From assembly GCF_002933295.1 (NCBI RefSeq), contig NZ_PSSW01000002.1, forward strand, positions 434,001 to 498,000: a stretch of DNA of 64,000 nucleotides, written 5' to 3'. The position numbers were made by a program, and so were the translations under genes. Origin of the DNA: Marinobacter flavimaris. GTDB lineage: Bacteria; Pseudomonadota; Gammaproteobacteria; Pseudomonadales; Oleiphilaceae. Under the pieces are notes generated by a model. It saw only the letters and a list, made by a program, of their open reading frames with translations, was not told the origin of the DNA and searched no databases. This document shows, piece by piece, positions 39,698 through 48,066 of this stretch (the first letter of the stretch is position 1; the number at the start of each line of letters is the position of its first letter).

Positions 39698-40723
39698 ATG
39701 ACAGAAAGGTCCTATCGCCTGGGGGATGTTGCCAATGCCCTGGGTGCGGAGCTGCGGGGTGATCCTGATATCAGGGTATCGGGGCTGGCGACGTTGCAGG
39801 CCGCCGTGCCCGGCCAGATCAGTTTTCTCGCTAACCCTTCCTATGGCAAGTATCTGGCGGATACACGTGCTTCGGCGGTTATTGCTTCGCCGGCCTCGGC
39901 GAAGGATGCTCCGACCAACGTCCTGTTACTGGACAACCCCTACCTCGGCTATGCTCAGCTGAGCCACTGGTTTGATCCCGCGCCTGTTGCTTTGCCCGGC
40001 GTTCACGCGACTGCTGTGGTCGATCCGTCGGCCAGCATCGCTGACGATGCCTGTATCGGTCCTAATGTGGTGGTGGAAGCAGGGGCTGACATTGGCGAGA
40101 AAGTCGTCGTGGGAGCCGGCTCGGTTATTGGCGCCCGCGCCAGGGTCGGGGCCCGGACTTTAATCCGGCCACGGGTGACTCTGGCTCACGATGTGGTCAT
40201 TGGCGAGCGTTGTCACATCCTCAGTGGCGCCGTTATTGGCTCCGACGGTTTTGGTTTTGCTAATGAGAAGGGTGTATGGCACCGGATCGCACAGCTCGGT
40301 CGGGTTGTTCTGGGGAGTGATGTGGAAGTGGGTGCCAACACCACCATTGATCGTGGCGCTCTCGACGACACCGTCATCGGTGATGGGGTGAAACTCGACA
40401 ACCTCATCCAGATTGCCCATAACGTTCGCATCGGCGATCACAGCGCCATGGCGGCGATGGTTGGCATTGCCGGCAGTACCCGCATTGGACGGCACTGCGT
40501 ATTCGGCGGCGCCTCGGGTGTGGCTGGTCATCTGGAGATTGCTGATCAGGTTCATCTGACAGGTATGACCCTGGTAACGGGCGACATTCGTGAGCCCGGG
40601 GTCTATTCATCCGGCACCAGCGCCGATAGCAACCGTCAGTGGCGCAAGAATGCTGTCCGCTTCCGGCAGCTGGATGCGCTGGCCCGACGGGTAAAAGAAC
40701 TGGAAAAGAAATTAGAGGGCTGA
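39698..40723 (+). CDS. lpxD: UDP-3-O-(3-hydroxyacyl)glucosamine N-acyltransferase
   Basis: The 341-residue LpxD adds the second acyl chain in lipid A synthesis. It has a short uridine-binding N-domain ([15 protein letters not shown]), then a left-handed beta-helix of hexapeptide repeats ([20 protein letters not shown] and on), and a C-terminal helix ending [10 protein letters not shown]. The acyl-ACP-dependent enzyme forms a trimer. Stop and fabZ start are 11 bases apart. Confidence 0.97.
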   Translation: MTERSYRLGDVANALGAELRGDPDIRVSGLATLQAAVPGQISFLANPSYGKYLADTRASAVIASPASAKDAPTNVLLLDNPYLGYAQLSHWFDPAPVALPGVHATAVVDPSASIADDACIGPNVVVEAGADIGEKVVVGAGSVIGARARVGARTLIRPRVTLAHDVVIGERCHILSGAVIGSDGFGFANEKGVWHRIAQLGRVVLGSDVEVGANTTIDRGALDDTVIGDGVKLDNLIQIAHNVRIGDHSAMAAMVGIAGSTRIGRHCVFGGASGVAGHLEIADQVHLTGMTLVTGDIREPGVYSSGTSADSNRQWRKNAVRFRQLDALARRVKELEKKLEG

Positions 40724-40734
40724 GGCCGATCAAC

Positions 40735-41172
40735 ATGATGAACATCGACGAAATTCTGGAATACCTGCCGCACCGATACCCGTTTCTGCTGGTGGATCGG
40801 GTAACGGAGGTCGAAAAGGGAAAATCGATCAAGGGCTACAAGAATATTTCGTTTAACGAGTCGTTCTTTCAGGGTCACTTCCCGAACAACCCGATCATGC
40901 CGGGGGTGTTGATCATCGAAGCCATGGCTCAGCTGTCCGGCATTCTCGGTTTTGTGACTGTGGGCCGGAAACCTTCTGACGGCGTGGTACAATACCTCGC
41001 CGGATCCAGCAAGGCCCGGTTCAAACGCCCGGTTTTACCAGGGGACCAACTGTGTATGGAGTCGGAACTCATCTCCGGTAAACGGGGTATTTACAAATTC
41101 GAGTGTCGCGCGCTGGTCGACGGTGAAGTCGTCTGCGTGGCAGAGATTCTGACCGCTGAGAGAGAAGTTTGA
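40735..41172 (+). CDS. fabZ: 3-hydroxyacyl-ACP dehydratase FabZ
   Basis: The 145-residue hot-dog-fold dehydratase acts in type II fatty-acid synthesis. The catalytic His is in [15 protein letters not shown] and the Glu in [10 protein letters not shown]. It keeps 3-hydroxyacyl-ACP pools balanced between fatty acids and lipid A. ATG 40735 (a second ATG follows at once) has GAGG upstream; the upstream in-frame start at 40639 lies within lpxD. Its stop overlaps the lpxA start by one base. Confidence 0.97.
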   Translation: MMNIDEILEYLPHRYPFLLVDRVTEVEKGKSIKGYKNISFNESFFQGHFPNNPIMPGVLIIEAMAQLSGILGFVTVGRKPSDGVVQYLAGSSKARFKRPVLPGDQLCMESELISGKRGIYKFECRALVDGEVVCVAEILTAEREV

Positions 41173-41963
41173 TGGCGACAAATGACTGGTCGGGTGTCCA
41201 TCCTCAGGCGATTGTAGACCCGTCAGCCAGGCTCGGGGACAACGTCACTGTTGGCCCCTGGAGTTACATTGGCCCGGATGTGGAAATCGGTGAGGGCACC
41301 GAGATCCTCTCCCACGTGGTGGTCAAGGGGCCGACGGTTATCGGCCGGAATAACCGTATTTTCCAGTTCTCCAGTATCGGCGAGGAATGCCAGGACAAGA
41401 AATACGCGGGCGAGCCAACCACACTGGTGATTGGCGACAACAACGTGATTCGCGAGAATTGCACGGTTCATCGGGGCACGGTCCAGGACCGGGGTGAAAC
41501 CCGTATCGGCAGTGGCAATCTTTTGATGGCGTACGTGCATGTCGCTCATGACTGTATCGTCGGTGACAACACCATTCTGGCCAATTGTGCCACCCTGGCG
41601 GGCCATGTTTCGGTCGGCGATTTCGCGATTCTGGGCGGTGGTACCATGGTGCACCAGTTCTGTCATATTGGTCCCCACAGCATGGCGGCTGGTGGCAGCA
41701 TCGTACTCAAGGACATTCCGGCTTATGTGATGGCGAGCGGTCAGTCCGCCCAGCCACACGGCATGAACGTGGAAGGCCTTAAGCGCCGTGGTTTCAGCAA
41801 GGATGTCTTGCTGGCTTTACGCCGCGCCTACAAGGTGATCTATCGCCAGGGGCTGACAACCGAACAGGCCGTCGAAGAGCTTGAGAAGTCCTACTCCGAT
41901 GTTGCAGAAATACGTCCCCTCATTGACTCCCTGCGTGGAGCTCACCGCGGCATCATCCGCTAA
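41172..41963 (+). CDS. lpxA: UDP-N-acetylglucosamine O-acyltransferase
   Basis: The 263-residue enzyme starts lipid A synthesis by acylating UDP-GlcNAc at O3. Hexapeptide repeats run from residue 10 to about 185; VAHDCIVGDN contains the catalytic His, and a helical C-domain follows. The true start is ATG 41172; one codon upstream is a TTG in frame. It is coupled to fabZ by a TGATG overlap. Confidence 0.97.
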   Translation: MATNDWSGVHPQAIVDPSARLGDNVTVGPWSYIGPDVEIGEGTEILSHVVVKGPTVIGRNNRIFQFSSIGEECQDKKYAGEPTTLVIGDNNVIRENCTVHRGTVQDRGETRIGSGNLLMAYVHVAHDCIVGDNTILANCATLAGHVSVGDFAILGGGTMVHQFCHIGPHSMAAGGSIVLKDIPAYVMASGQSAQPHGMNVEGLKRRGFSKDVLLALRRAYKVIYRQGLTTEQAVEELEKSYSDVAEIRPLIDSLRGAHRGIIR

Positions 41964-41981
41964 CCCGGCAGGAGCCTGTCG

Positions 41982-43163
41982 GTGACAGATCTTTCTCACG
42001 CGACCATCAGCGAGCGTAAAATCACATTCGGAATCATTGCCGGTGAGGCATCGGGGGATATCCTCGGTGCCGGCCTGATCCGTTCGCTGCGCCAACGCTA
42101 TCCCCAGGCCCGGTTCGTCGGCATTGGCGGGGAGGAAATGGTTGCGGAGGGATTCCATTCCCTGGTGCCGATGGAACGTCTTTCGGTCATGGGGCTCGTG
42201 GAGGTTCTTGGACGAATTCGTGAACTGTTCAGCATCCGGGCCCGGCTCCTGGACTATTTCTTCGCCACGCCACCGGATGTTGTGATCGGTATCGATTCTC
42301 CGGATTTTACGCTTGCGATCGAACGGCGCTGCCGCGAGGCCGGCATTCTTTCCGTGCATTATGTCAGCCCATCGGTTTGGGCCTGGCGGCAGAAGCGGAT
42401 CTTCAAAATTGCCAAATCGGTCAACCTGATGTTGACCCTGTTTCCTTTCGAGGCAAGGTTTTACGAGGAGCATCAGGTGCCTGTGGCCTTCGTGGGCCAT
42501 CCACTGGCAGATCGAATTCCCATGGCGCCGGATACCCTCAAGATGCGGGAGTCGTTGGGAATAGATGCGGACGCACCCGTACTGGCGGTTCTTCCCGGTA
42601 GTCGTGCAGGAGAAGTGGAGAGACTTGGTACCTTGTTTCTTGAAGCCTCTCGCTGGATACAGGAAAGAAGACCTGATCTGCAGTTGGTGATCCCCTGCGT
42701 GAACCGGGACCGGGAGAAGCAGGTGCGCGATCTGGTCGATGCGTTGGAGGTGAAGCTTCCGGTTACCATCGTACGTGGGCGTTCCAGGGATGTTATGGCC
42801 GCCTCCGACGTTGTGCTCTTGGCCTCTGGAACGGCAACACTCGAAGCGATGCTTCTCAAAAAGCCGATGGTTGTAGGGTACCGCCTGAGCGGGTTCAGCT
42901 ATGCGCTTCTGTCGAAGTTGGTGAAGGTGCCTCATGTCGCATTGCCCAATCTCCTCGCGAAGCGCCAGCTTGTCCCAGAGCTGCTCCAGGACGACGCCAC
43001 GGCCGAGAGTCTGGGTGCAGCAGTGCTTGAGCGACTGGAGAACAAAGAGGAGAGGGCGAGGCTTAACGAAGCCTTTACCGAGTTGCACCATTCACTGAAG
43101 CAGGGGGCTGATGAAAAAGCCGCTCAGGCGATCTCAGACCTGATAGAGCAGGGTGCCCACTGA
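41982..43163 (+). CDS. lpxB: Lipid-A-disaccharide synthase
   Basis: The 393-residue GT19 glycosyltransferase joins UDP-diacylglucosamine and lipid [18 protein letters not shown] is the N-terminal signature; [13 protein letters not shown] and [13 protein letters not shown] follow in order. The start codon is GTG with CAGGAG upstream. It overlaps rnhB by one base (TGATG). Confidence 0.97.
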   Translation: MTDLSHATISERKITFGIIAGEASGDILGAGLIRSLRQRYPQARFVGIGGEEMVAEGFHSLVPMERLSVMGLVEVLGRIRELFSIRARLLDYFFATPPDVVIGIDSPDFTLAIERRCREAGILSVHYVSPSVWAWRQKRIFKIAKSVNLMLTLFPFEARFYEEHQVPVAFVGHPLADRIPMAPDTLKMRESLGIDADAPVLAVLPGSRAGEVERLGTLFLEASRWIQERRPDLQLVIPCVNRDREKQVRDLVDALEVKLPVTIVRGRSRDVMAASDVVLLASGTATLEAMLLKKPMVVGYRLSGFSYALLSKLVKVPHVALPNLLAKRQLVPELLQDDATAESLGAAVLERLENKEERARLNEAFTELHHSLKQGADEKAAQAISDLIEQGAH

Positions 43164-43849
43164 TGCCCAAGAGCCCTTTGCCACCCTTCGAGTGTCGTTA
43201 CAACGGTTCCTTGCTTGCCGGTGTGGACGAGGTCGGTCGGGGGCCGCTCATCGGGGCCGTCGTGACTGCGGCGGTCATTCTGGATCCGGACCGGCCAATC
43301 GCAGGCCTGGCTGACTCAAAGAAGCTGACCGAGAAGCGTCGCAACGCCCTCTACGATCAGATTCTCGAGCATGCCAAAGCCTGGAGCATTGGCCGGTGCG
43401 AGTCCCACGAAATCGACCGGCTGAATATCTACCAGGCCACAATGCTGGCTATGGAGCGCGCAGTGTCGGGGCTGGCTGTGGTGCCTGAGTACGTTCTGGT
43501 GGATGGTAATCGCTGTCCCAAGTGGCGCTGGCCGTCGGAACCGGTTGTCAAAGGCGACAGTCGGGTGGCTGCCATCAGCGCCGCTTCTATTATTGCCAAA
43601 GTAACCCGTGACCGGGAAATGGAAGCGCTGGAAGCGCGTTTCCCCGGGTTCGGCCTGGCGCAGCACAAAGGTTATCCGACCCCGGTCCATCTGGAGGCCC
43701 TGCGCCGCCTCGGAGCAACCATTGAACACCGCCGCTCCTTTCGACCTGTTCAGGAAGTGATTGAAACAGTGGGATTCTATCAAGATCACGTTGCCCCAGA
43801 GCCCGAAGAGCTTCAGTACCGGGCAGACCTTTTCGAAGATATCGATTGA
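43163..43849 (+). CDS. rnhB: Ribonuclease HII
   Basis: The 228-residue enzyme removes ribonucleotides from DNA hybrids. The catalytic block [15 protein letters not shown] carries Asp and Glu, and LVDGNR and [18 protein letters not shown] follow. It is slightly longer than many RNase HII proteins because of an acidic C-terminal tail. In many relatives dnaE lies close downstream; here a tRNA gene and a TRAP transporter follow. The tRNA promoter -35 overlaps its stop codon. Confidence 0.96.
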   Translation: MPKSPLPPFECRYNGSLLAGVDEVGRGPLIGAVVTAAVILDPDRPIAGLADSKKLTEKRRNALYDQILEHAKAWSIGRCESHEIDRLNIYQATMLAMERAVSGLAVVPEYVLVDGNRCPKWRWPSEPVVKGDSRVAAISAASIIAKVTRDREMEALEARFPGFGLAQHKGYPTPVHLEALRRLGATIEHRRSFRPVQEVIETVGFYQDHVAPEPEELQYRADLFEDID

Positions 43850-43874
43850 CAGTTTTGAATCCAATCCTTAATAT
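43846..43874 (+). promoter_or_regulatory. Sigma-70 promoter of the initiator tRNA gene
   Basis: A perfect -35 TTGACA (43846-43851) and a -10 TAATAT (43869-43874) are spaced by 17 bases. The next bases, ACGCGCACG, form a GC-rich discriminator typical of stringently controlled stable-RNA promoters. The -35 overlaps the rnhB stop. Confidence 0.88.
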
Positions 43875-43918
43875 ACGCGCACGTTGATCGGGGTAGCCCG
43901 GTAAACAACCAGTTTTGA

Positions 43919-43995
<77 letters not shown>

Positions 43996-44003
43996 TAGTC
44001 TAG

Positions 44004-44039
44004 AAAGGCAGATCAGTTTCGTACTGGTCTGCCTTTTTT
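44004..44039 (+). terminator. Rho-independent terminator of the tRNA gene
   Basis: AAAGGCAGATCAGT pairs with ACTGGTCTGCCTTT (one G-T pair) over a 5-base loop and ends in a T run, nine bases after the CCA. Confidence 0.9.
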
Positions 44040-44165
44040 GTTGCGATATTGAGAACTTGTTTAGCCATATCGCCCGTCCAAAACTCCGTCGTTCTAGGGT
44101 ATGCTTCGGGACTGAGTTTCCGAAACCATCGTTTGATGACTAAAACAACAGAAATGGAGCCTCCG

Positions 44166-45149
44166 ATGAGTTCAATGAAACGCCTGCTTGCCGCGTTTGC
44201 ATCCTTTGCAGTTATGTCTAGTGCCGCCGTTGAGGCCCGCGATTTTCGCCTCGGCTTGATAACGCCACCGCCCCACATCTGGACCAAGGCGGCCAACGAG
44301 TTTGGGCAGGATCTGAATGAACAGTCCGGGGGAGAGCATTCGGTAACGGTTTTCCCGGCCAGGCAGCTGGGTAACGAGGCGCAGATGGTTCAGCAGCTGC
44401 AAACGGGCGCACTGGATATGGCGTTCCTGACCATTGCTGAAGTTTCCAACCGGGTGCCGGATTTCGGCGCGCTATATGCGCCTTATCTGGTCGACAACAT
44501 TGACCAGGCCGCGGAATTGTTGCGCTCCGAGGAAGCGAACAAACTTCTGGACCAACTGCCGGCCAACGTTGGCCTGGTAGGTGTAGGCTATGCCATGGCT
44601 GGAATGCGCCAGGTGCTCAGCCGGGATGAGGTTTCTGGTCCTGTCGATCTTGAGGGCAAGAAGCTACGCATTACCCCGTTCGAGCCCATCCGGGATTTCT
44701 ACAACGCCATCGGCGCGGCACCCACGCCGTTGCCACTGCCTGCGGTGTATGACGCGCTGGCGAATGGCCAGGTCGACGCCATCGACATGGATTTCGACTC
44801 CATCCTGGTGCTCAAGTTTTACGAGCGCGCCGACCACCTGCTGATTTCCAACCACATGATGTTCCCCATGGTGGGCGTGGTATCTGGCAAGGTCTGGCGT
44901 GACCTGGGCAACGAAGACAGACAGCTCATCCAGGAAACCATGAAAGCTCACCTGAATGCCGTAATGGACAAGTTTGTGGCCCAGGAGAAGGATCAGGAAC
45001 AGCAGCTCAGAGAGCTGGATATCACCGTGAAAAAAGCAAACCGCAGTGAATTCGCTGACGCCATTTCCGCCTGGGAAGACATCTGGGCTGAGAAAGCCCC
45101 GTCTCTTGGCATCCTGCGCAACGTCGCCGAGGACATCAAGGCCCAATAA
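44166..45149 (+). CDS. dctP: TRAP transporter solute-binding protein, DctP family
   Basis: The 327-residue periplasmic binding protein has a signal peptide (SSMKRLLAAFASFAVMSSAA, cleaved near VEA-RDF). The DctP fold is shown by LGNEAQMVQQLQTGALDMAF, the KKLRITPFEPIRDFYNAIGA segment with the Arg that usually pairs a carboxylate, and DALANGQVDAIDMD. The ligand is probably an organic acid; which one cannot be told. ATG 44166 has GGAGCC upstream. It is the first of a three-gene transporter operon. Confidence 0.92.
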   Translation: MSSMKRLLAAFASFAVMSSAAVEARDFRLGLITPPPHIWTKAANEFGQDLNEQSGGEHSVTVFPARQLGNEAQMVQQLQTGALDMAFLTIAEVSNRVPDFGALYAPYLVDNIDQAAELLRSEEANKLLDQLPANVGLVGVGYAMAGMRQVLSRDEVSGPVDLEGKKLRITPFEPIRDFYNAIGAAPTPLPLPAVYDALANGQVDAIDMDFDSILVLKFYERADHLLISNHMMFPMVGVVSGKVWRDLGNEDRQLIQETMKAHLNAVMDKFVAQEKDQEQQLRELDITVKKANRSEFADAISAWEDIWAEKAPSLGILRNVAEDIKAQ

Positions 45150-45164
45150 TCCGGGCGACGCACC

Positions 45165-45710
45165 ATGCTTAAAGCTGTTTCGGATTTTGTCGCACGCATT
45201 GAAGCTGTCATCGCCGCATCGCTTGCCGGTGCGGTGACCCTGCTGATCCTATTGAATATTATTACCCGGTCTGCCGGTTACGCCATCTATTGGGTGGATG
45301 AACTGGCGATTTACTGCATGATCTGGATGACCTTCTTTGCGACATCCGTGCTGCTAAAACGTCGGGAAAGCGTTGCTGTCAATCTGCTGACCGAGTATGT
45401 AACAGGTAGCACCCGAACGGTACTGGCGAAATTCAGTGACCTGATGGTGCTTCTGTTTGGCGGTATTCTGGCCTGGCTCAGCTGGCGCTGGTACGACCCG
45501 TTCACGTTGTATCAGGTGGGGTTCGACCTGCAAAACTTTCAGGCGGAAACCTTCAACTTCATGTACGCGGAAAACACCAGCACCCTTGGCATCAAAAAGT
45601 TCTGGGTGTGGATGATTCTGCCCATTCTGTCGATCACTTTGACCCTTCATGGTTTAGCCAATCTTCTCAGTTCCGAGACTGCTCCCGAACAGAGCGTGGG
45701 TATGACATGA
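45165..45710 (+). CDS. dctQ: TRAP transporter small membrane subunit, DctQ family
   Basis: The 181-residue protein has four predicted membrane helices, with YWVDELAIYCMIWMTFFATS in the second region, which is characteristic of DctQ. It pairs with the large DctM subunit in a sodium-driven importer of the solute bound by DctP. Its stop overlaps the dctM start (ATGA). The stretch between helices three and four (about 110-145) is longer than a simple loop. Confidence 0.9.
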   Translation: MLKAVSDFVARIEAVIAASLAGAVTLLILLNIITRSAGYAIYWVDELAIYCMIWMTFFATSVLLKRRESVAVNLLTEYVTGSTRTVLAKFSDLMVLLFGGILAWLSWRWYDPFTLYQVGFDLQNFQAETFNFMYAENTSTLGIKKFWVWMILPILSITLTLHGLANLLSSETAPEQSVGMT

Positions 45711-46966
45711 CTGCGGTTGTCTTCGCCGTTTTGTTGTTTCTTGCGGTGCCGATCTCACTGGTCCTGGCGCTGACGGCGCTCTGGTATATCTACGATTCGG
45801 GTAATACCGTGCTGCTAGATTCCTACCTGCAACAGCTATTCGGCGCCATCCAGAGCTATGGACTGTTGGCGATACCCCTGTTCATGCTTGCCGGCGAATT
45901 GATGAATGAAGGTGGCCTTACCAGCCGGCTGGTGAACCTGGCGCGCATCCTGGTGGGCGGGTTTCGCGGAGGCATGGCTTACATCAACCTGGTGGCCAAC
46001 ATGATGATGGCGGCCATTATGGGCTCTGCTGCCTCACAGATCGCCATGATGTCCCGCGCCATGGTGCCTGCCATGGAGAAGGACGGTTACGAAAAGCCTT
46101 ATGCCGCCGCCATAACCGCTGCCGGGGGATTGCTCTCGCCCATTATCCCGCCGTCCATGCTGTTCGTGCTGTTTGGCGTACTGGCCCAGGTTCCGATTGC
46201 GGATATGTTCATCGCCGGCATCATTCCGGGGCTGGTCATGTCTTTTCTGTTCTTTATCGCGATCAGCCTGCTCGGCCTCAGATATGAGTACCCGAAAGGC
46301 AGCTGGCCAACGCGACAGCAGGCCAAGCATTATTTCCTGATGGGCATTCCGGCGGCGCTTATTCCGCTGATCATCATCGGCGGTATCCTCACCGGGCTGG
46401 CCACTCCCACAGAGTCAGCCGCGCTGGCCTCACTGGGTGCTCTGGTGATTGGAAAATACGTCTACCGAGACCTCAAGTACAAAAACCTTTTTGGCGTTCT
46501 GAAAAGGACCGCCTTCAATTCCGGCATGGTCATCATGCTGATTGCTGCCGCGGGTGTATTCGGCTGGGTGATCATCTTCGAAAAAATTCCCCAAAGTGCG
46601 GCCAGCTGGATCGCCGCACAAACCACAGACCCATTCATGTTTCTGATGCTGGTCGTGGGTATCCTGCTGCTGGTGGGCATGGTGATCGATGGCATTGCCG
46701 CACTGATATTGGTCGTGCCGATCCTCATGCCCATAGCGGAAGCCCAGTTTGGCATTAGCGCCTACCAGTTCGGCGTGGTGGTGTGCCTGACGCTGGTTCT
46801 TGGCCTGCTTACACCACCGGTTGGTGCGGGCCTTTATATTTCTTCCGCCATGACCGGCGCATCCCCGATGGCTATTTTCCGGGCTTTGCTTCCGTTCCTT
46901 CTGGCAACCATTCTGACGCTGGTGCTGATCAGTTGGGAAGAGGGGTTGGTGCTGGCGTTGTTGTAG
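45707..46966 (+). CDS. dctM: TRAP transporter large membrane subunit, DctM family
   Basis: A 419-residue polytopic protein with about twelve hydrophobic segments. Conserved DctM blocks are seen: IPLFMLAGELMNEGGLT, GGLLSPIIPPSMLFVLFG and GLLTPPVGAGLY. It carries out sodium-coupled transport. I take ATG 45707, because the upstream in-frame start would lie within dctQ. No clear terminator follows directly; the next candidate is about 390 bases away. Confidence 0.93.
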   Translation: MTAVVFAVLLFLAVPISLVLALTALWYIYDSGNTVLLDSYLQQLFGAIQSYGLLAIPLFMLAGELMNEGGLTSRLVNLARILVGGFRGGMAYINLVANMMMAAIMGSAASQIAMMSRAMVPAMEKDGYEKPYAAAITAAGGLLSPIIPPSMLFVLFGVLAQVPIADMFIAGIIPGLVMSFLFFIAISLLGLRYEYPKGSWPTRQQAKHYFLMGIPAALIPLIIIGGILTGLATPTESAALASLGALVIGKYVYRDLKYKNLFGVLKRTAFNSGMVIMLIAAAGVFGWVIIFEKIPQSAASWIAAQTTDPFMFLMLVVGILLLVGMVIDGIAALILVVPILMPIAEAQFGISAYQFGVVVCLTLVLGLLTPPVGAGLYISSAMTGASPMAIFRALLPFLLATILTLVLISWEEGLVLALL

Positions 46967-47149
46967 GGAACACCTGATTTGCAAAGAGACACGCTCTGTC
47001 ACTTGAATATGGTCTCCTCTCATTTCAAGGTAGGGGGTCTGCCGTGGGTGTCTTTTGTTTGGGACTACCCCTTTAGAGCGAGTTGCTTCACTTTGCACCA
47101 GCGAACGCCTATATCTTCTTCAGATTTATCCCTTTAAGAGAATAACCAA
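46967..47149. other. Intergenic region after dctM
   Basis: About 180 bases, lower in GC than the surroundings, with no recognisable gene or RNA. It leads into a decayed chemoreceptor fragment on the opposite strand. Confidence 0.5.
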
Positions 47150-47338
47150 TTAATAATTGCTGTTGGAACGGGTTTTGTTCAGCTTGAAAAGCTCGATCGC
47201 GCATTTAAGTTGGTTGACCTCTTCCGTTACCGAACTTTGCTCTTCTGCGGCACTGGCAACTTATGCATTTATGTCATTCACCGCCTTGCGACTTCCCGCC
47301 TGAACGGACTCAATGACCGACTGGATTTCTCATGTCGA
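47150..47338 (-). pseudogene. Decayed fragment of a methyl-accepting chemotaxis protein
   Basis: Read on the minus strand, this piece translates as ST*EIQSVIESVQAGSRKAVNDINA*, then VASAAEEQSSVTEEVNQLKC and on to a stop at 47150-47152. The first half matches the helix after the chemoreceptor hairpin tip (TEEIQ.MIE..Q.G), and the AASAAEEQSSVTEE part matches the return helix. Two in-frame stops and a missing stretch between the two parts show it is a remnant. It has no start, and homology is lost abruptly near 47340. Confidence 0.72.
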
Positions 47339-47357
47339 CAAGGGGATGGTGCAGACC

Positions 47358-47380
47358 CGGCCCGCTTTTGCGGGCTTTTT
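47358..47380 (+). terminator. Terminator-like hairpin downstream of dctM
   Basis: GCCCGC-TTTT-GCGGGC followed by five T residues is a canonical plus-strand terminator. It is about 390 bases after dctM and may end a long 3' untranslated region or belong to rearranged DNA. Confidence 0.65.
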
Positions 47381-47618
47381 GCAATATACCTCCTTCATCC
47401 TTTCCCCCGGCTCAGACTTTTTGCCGGTGGCGCGCGCCGCTATCGCCCTTTCCGGGCAAATTTTTGCCTTCCCAATCAGTAACTTCTCTAACTTCATTAC
47501 GAGTCCCTGACGGGAAATTGACAATTTCGTAACTAGGGGAATGACAGAGTTCACATCGATAATCAGCCCCGTTTTATACAATTTCACAAAATCGACGAAA
47601 AAATGGTGCTTAAACGAC
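47381..47618. other. Intergenic region before the small lipoprotein gene
   Basis: AT-richer stretch. A TTGACA occurs at 47518 but no matching -10 is found at standard spacing. A minus-strand frame of about 58 codons shows nothing recognisable. Confidence 0.4.
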
Positions 47619-48035
47619 ATGAAGCGCGTCATCAAAGTGTCACAGGCATGGATTGCCGCGTTCGCTATGGGAGCACTACTCACAGGGTGTGGCGGTGGTG
47701 GCTCTTCCGATTCTTCAGGCACACAAACTAGCTCTAGTGGGGGAATCTCGTCTCCGGAACGCTCCGCAGTATTGAGCTGGAGCGCTCCCCTGACTCGCGT
47801 TAACGGCGAGAGCATTCCGATGGGTGAGCTCGACAAATATGTGATCCGGTACGGTCAGGATGCTGACGAGCTGAGCGAAGAGGTGGTCGTCACCAATGCT
47901 CAGGCCGAAGCGGAAATGTCCTACGAAGTGAGTGGTCTGGACGCAGGGACCTGGTATTTCACTATCCAGGTTCAGGATACCAACGGGCTGATCAGTGAGC
48001 CCTCCGATGTTGTGAGCAAGTCCATCCGTTCCTGA
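47619..48035 (+). CDS. Small lipoprotein with a fibronectin type III-like domain
   Basis: The 138-residue protein has a signal sequence and lipobox LLTGC (Cys near residue 23) followed by a Gly/Ser spacer (GGGGSSDSSG). Its single folded domain reads LSWSAPLTRVNG, LDKYVIRYGQ, YEVSGLDAGTWYFTIQVQD: the strand pattern of a fibronectin type III module. Function is unknown. I chose ATG 47619 so that the signal peptide begins at the N-terminus. The gene converges on the CHASE2 kinase operon with 31 bases between stops; the FecR-like protein of that operon also ends in FN3-like modules. Confidence 0.72.
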   Translation: MKRVIKVSQAWIAAFAMGALLTGCGGGGSSDSSGTQTSSSGGISSPERSAVLSWSAPLTRVNGESIPMGELDKYVIRYGQDADELSEEVVVTNAQAEAEMSYEVSGLDAGTWYFTIQVQDTNGLISEPSDVVSKSIRS

Positions 48036-48066
48036 GACTAGAACCCCGGGCCTGGAGTGTGAAGTC

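Noticed and set aside
47330..47836. A 168-codon minus-strand frame across the lipoprotein gene start
   Set aside because: It covers the lipoprotein gene, whose signal peptide and lipobox are clear, and it also crosses a terminator hairpin; the translation has no recognisable domain.
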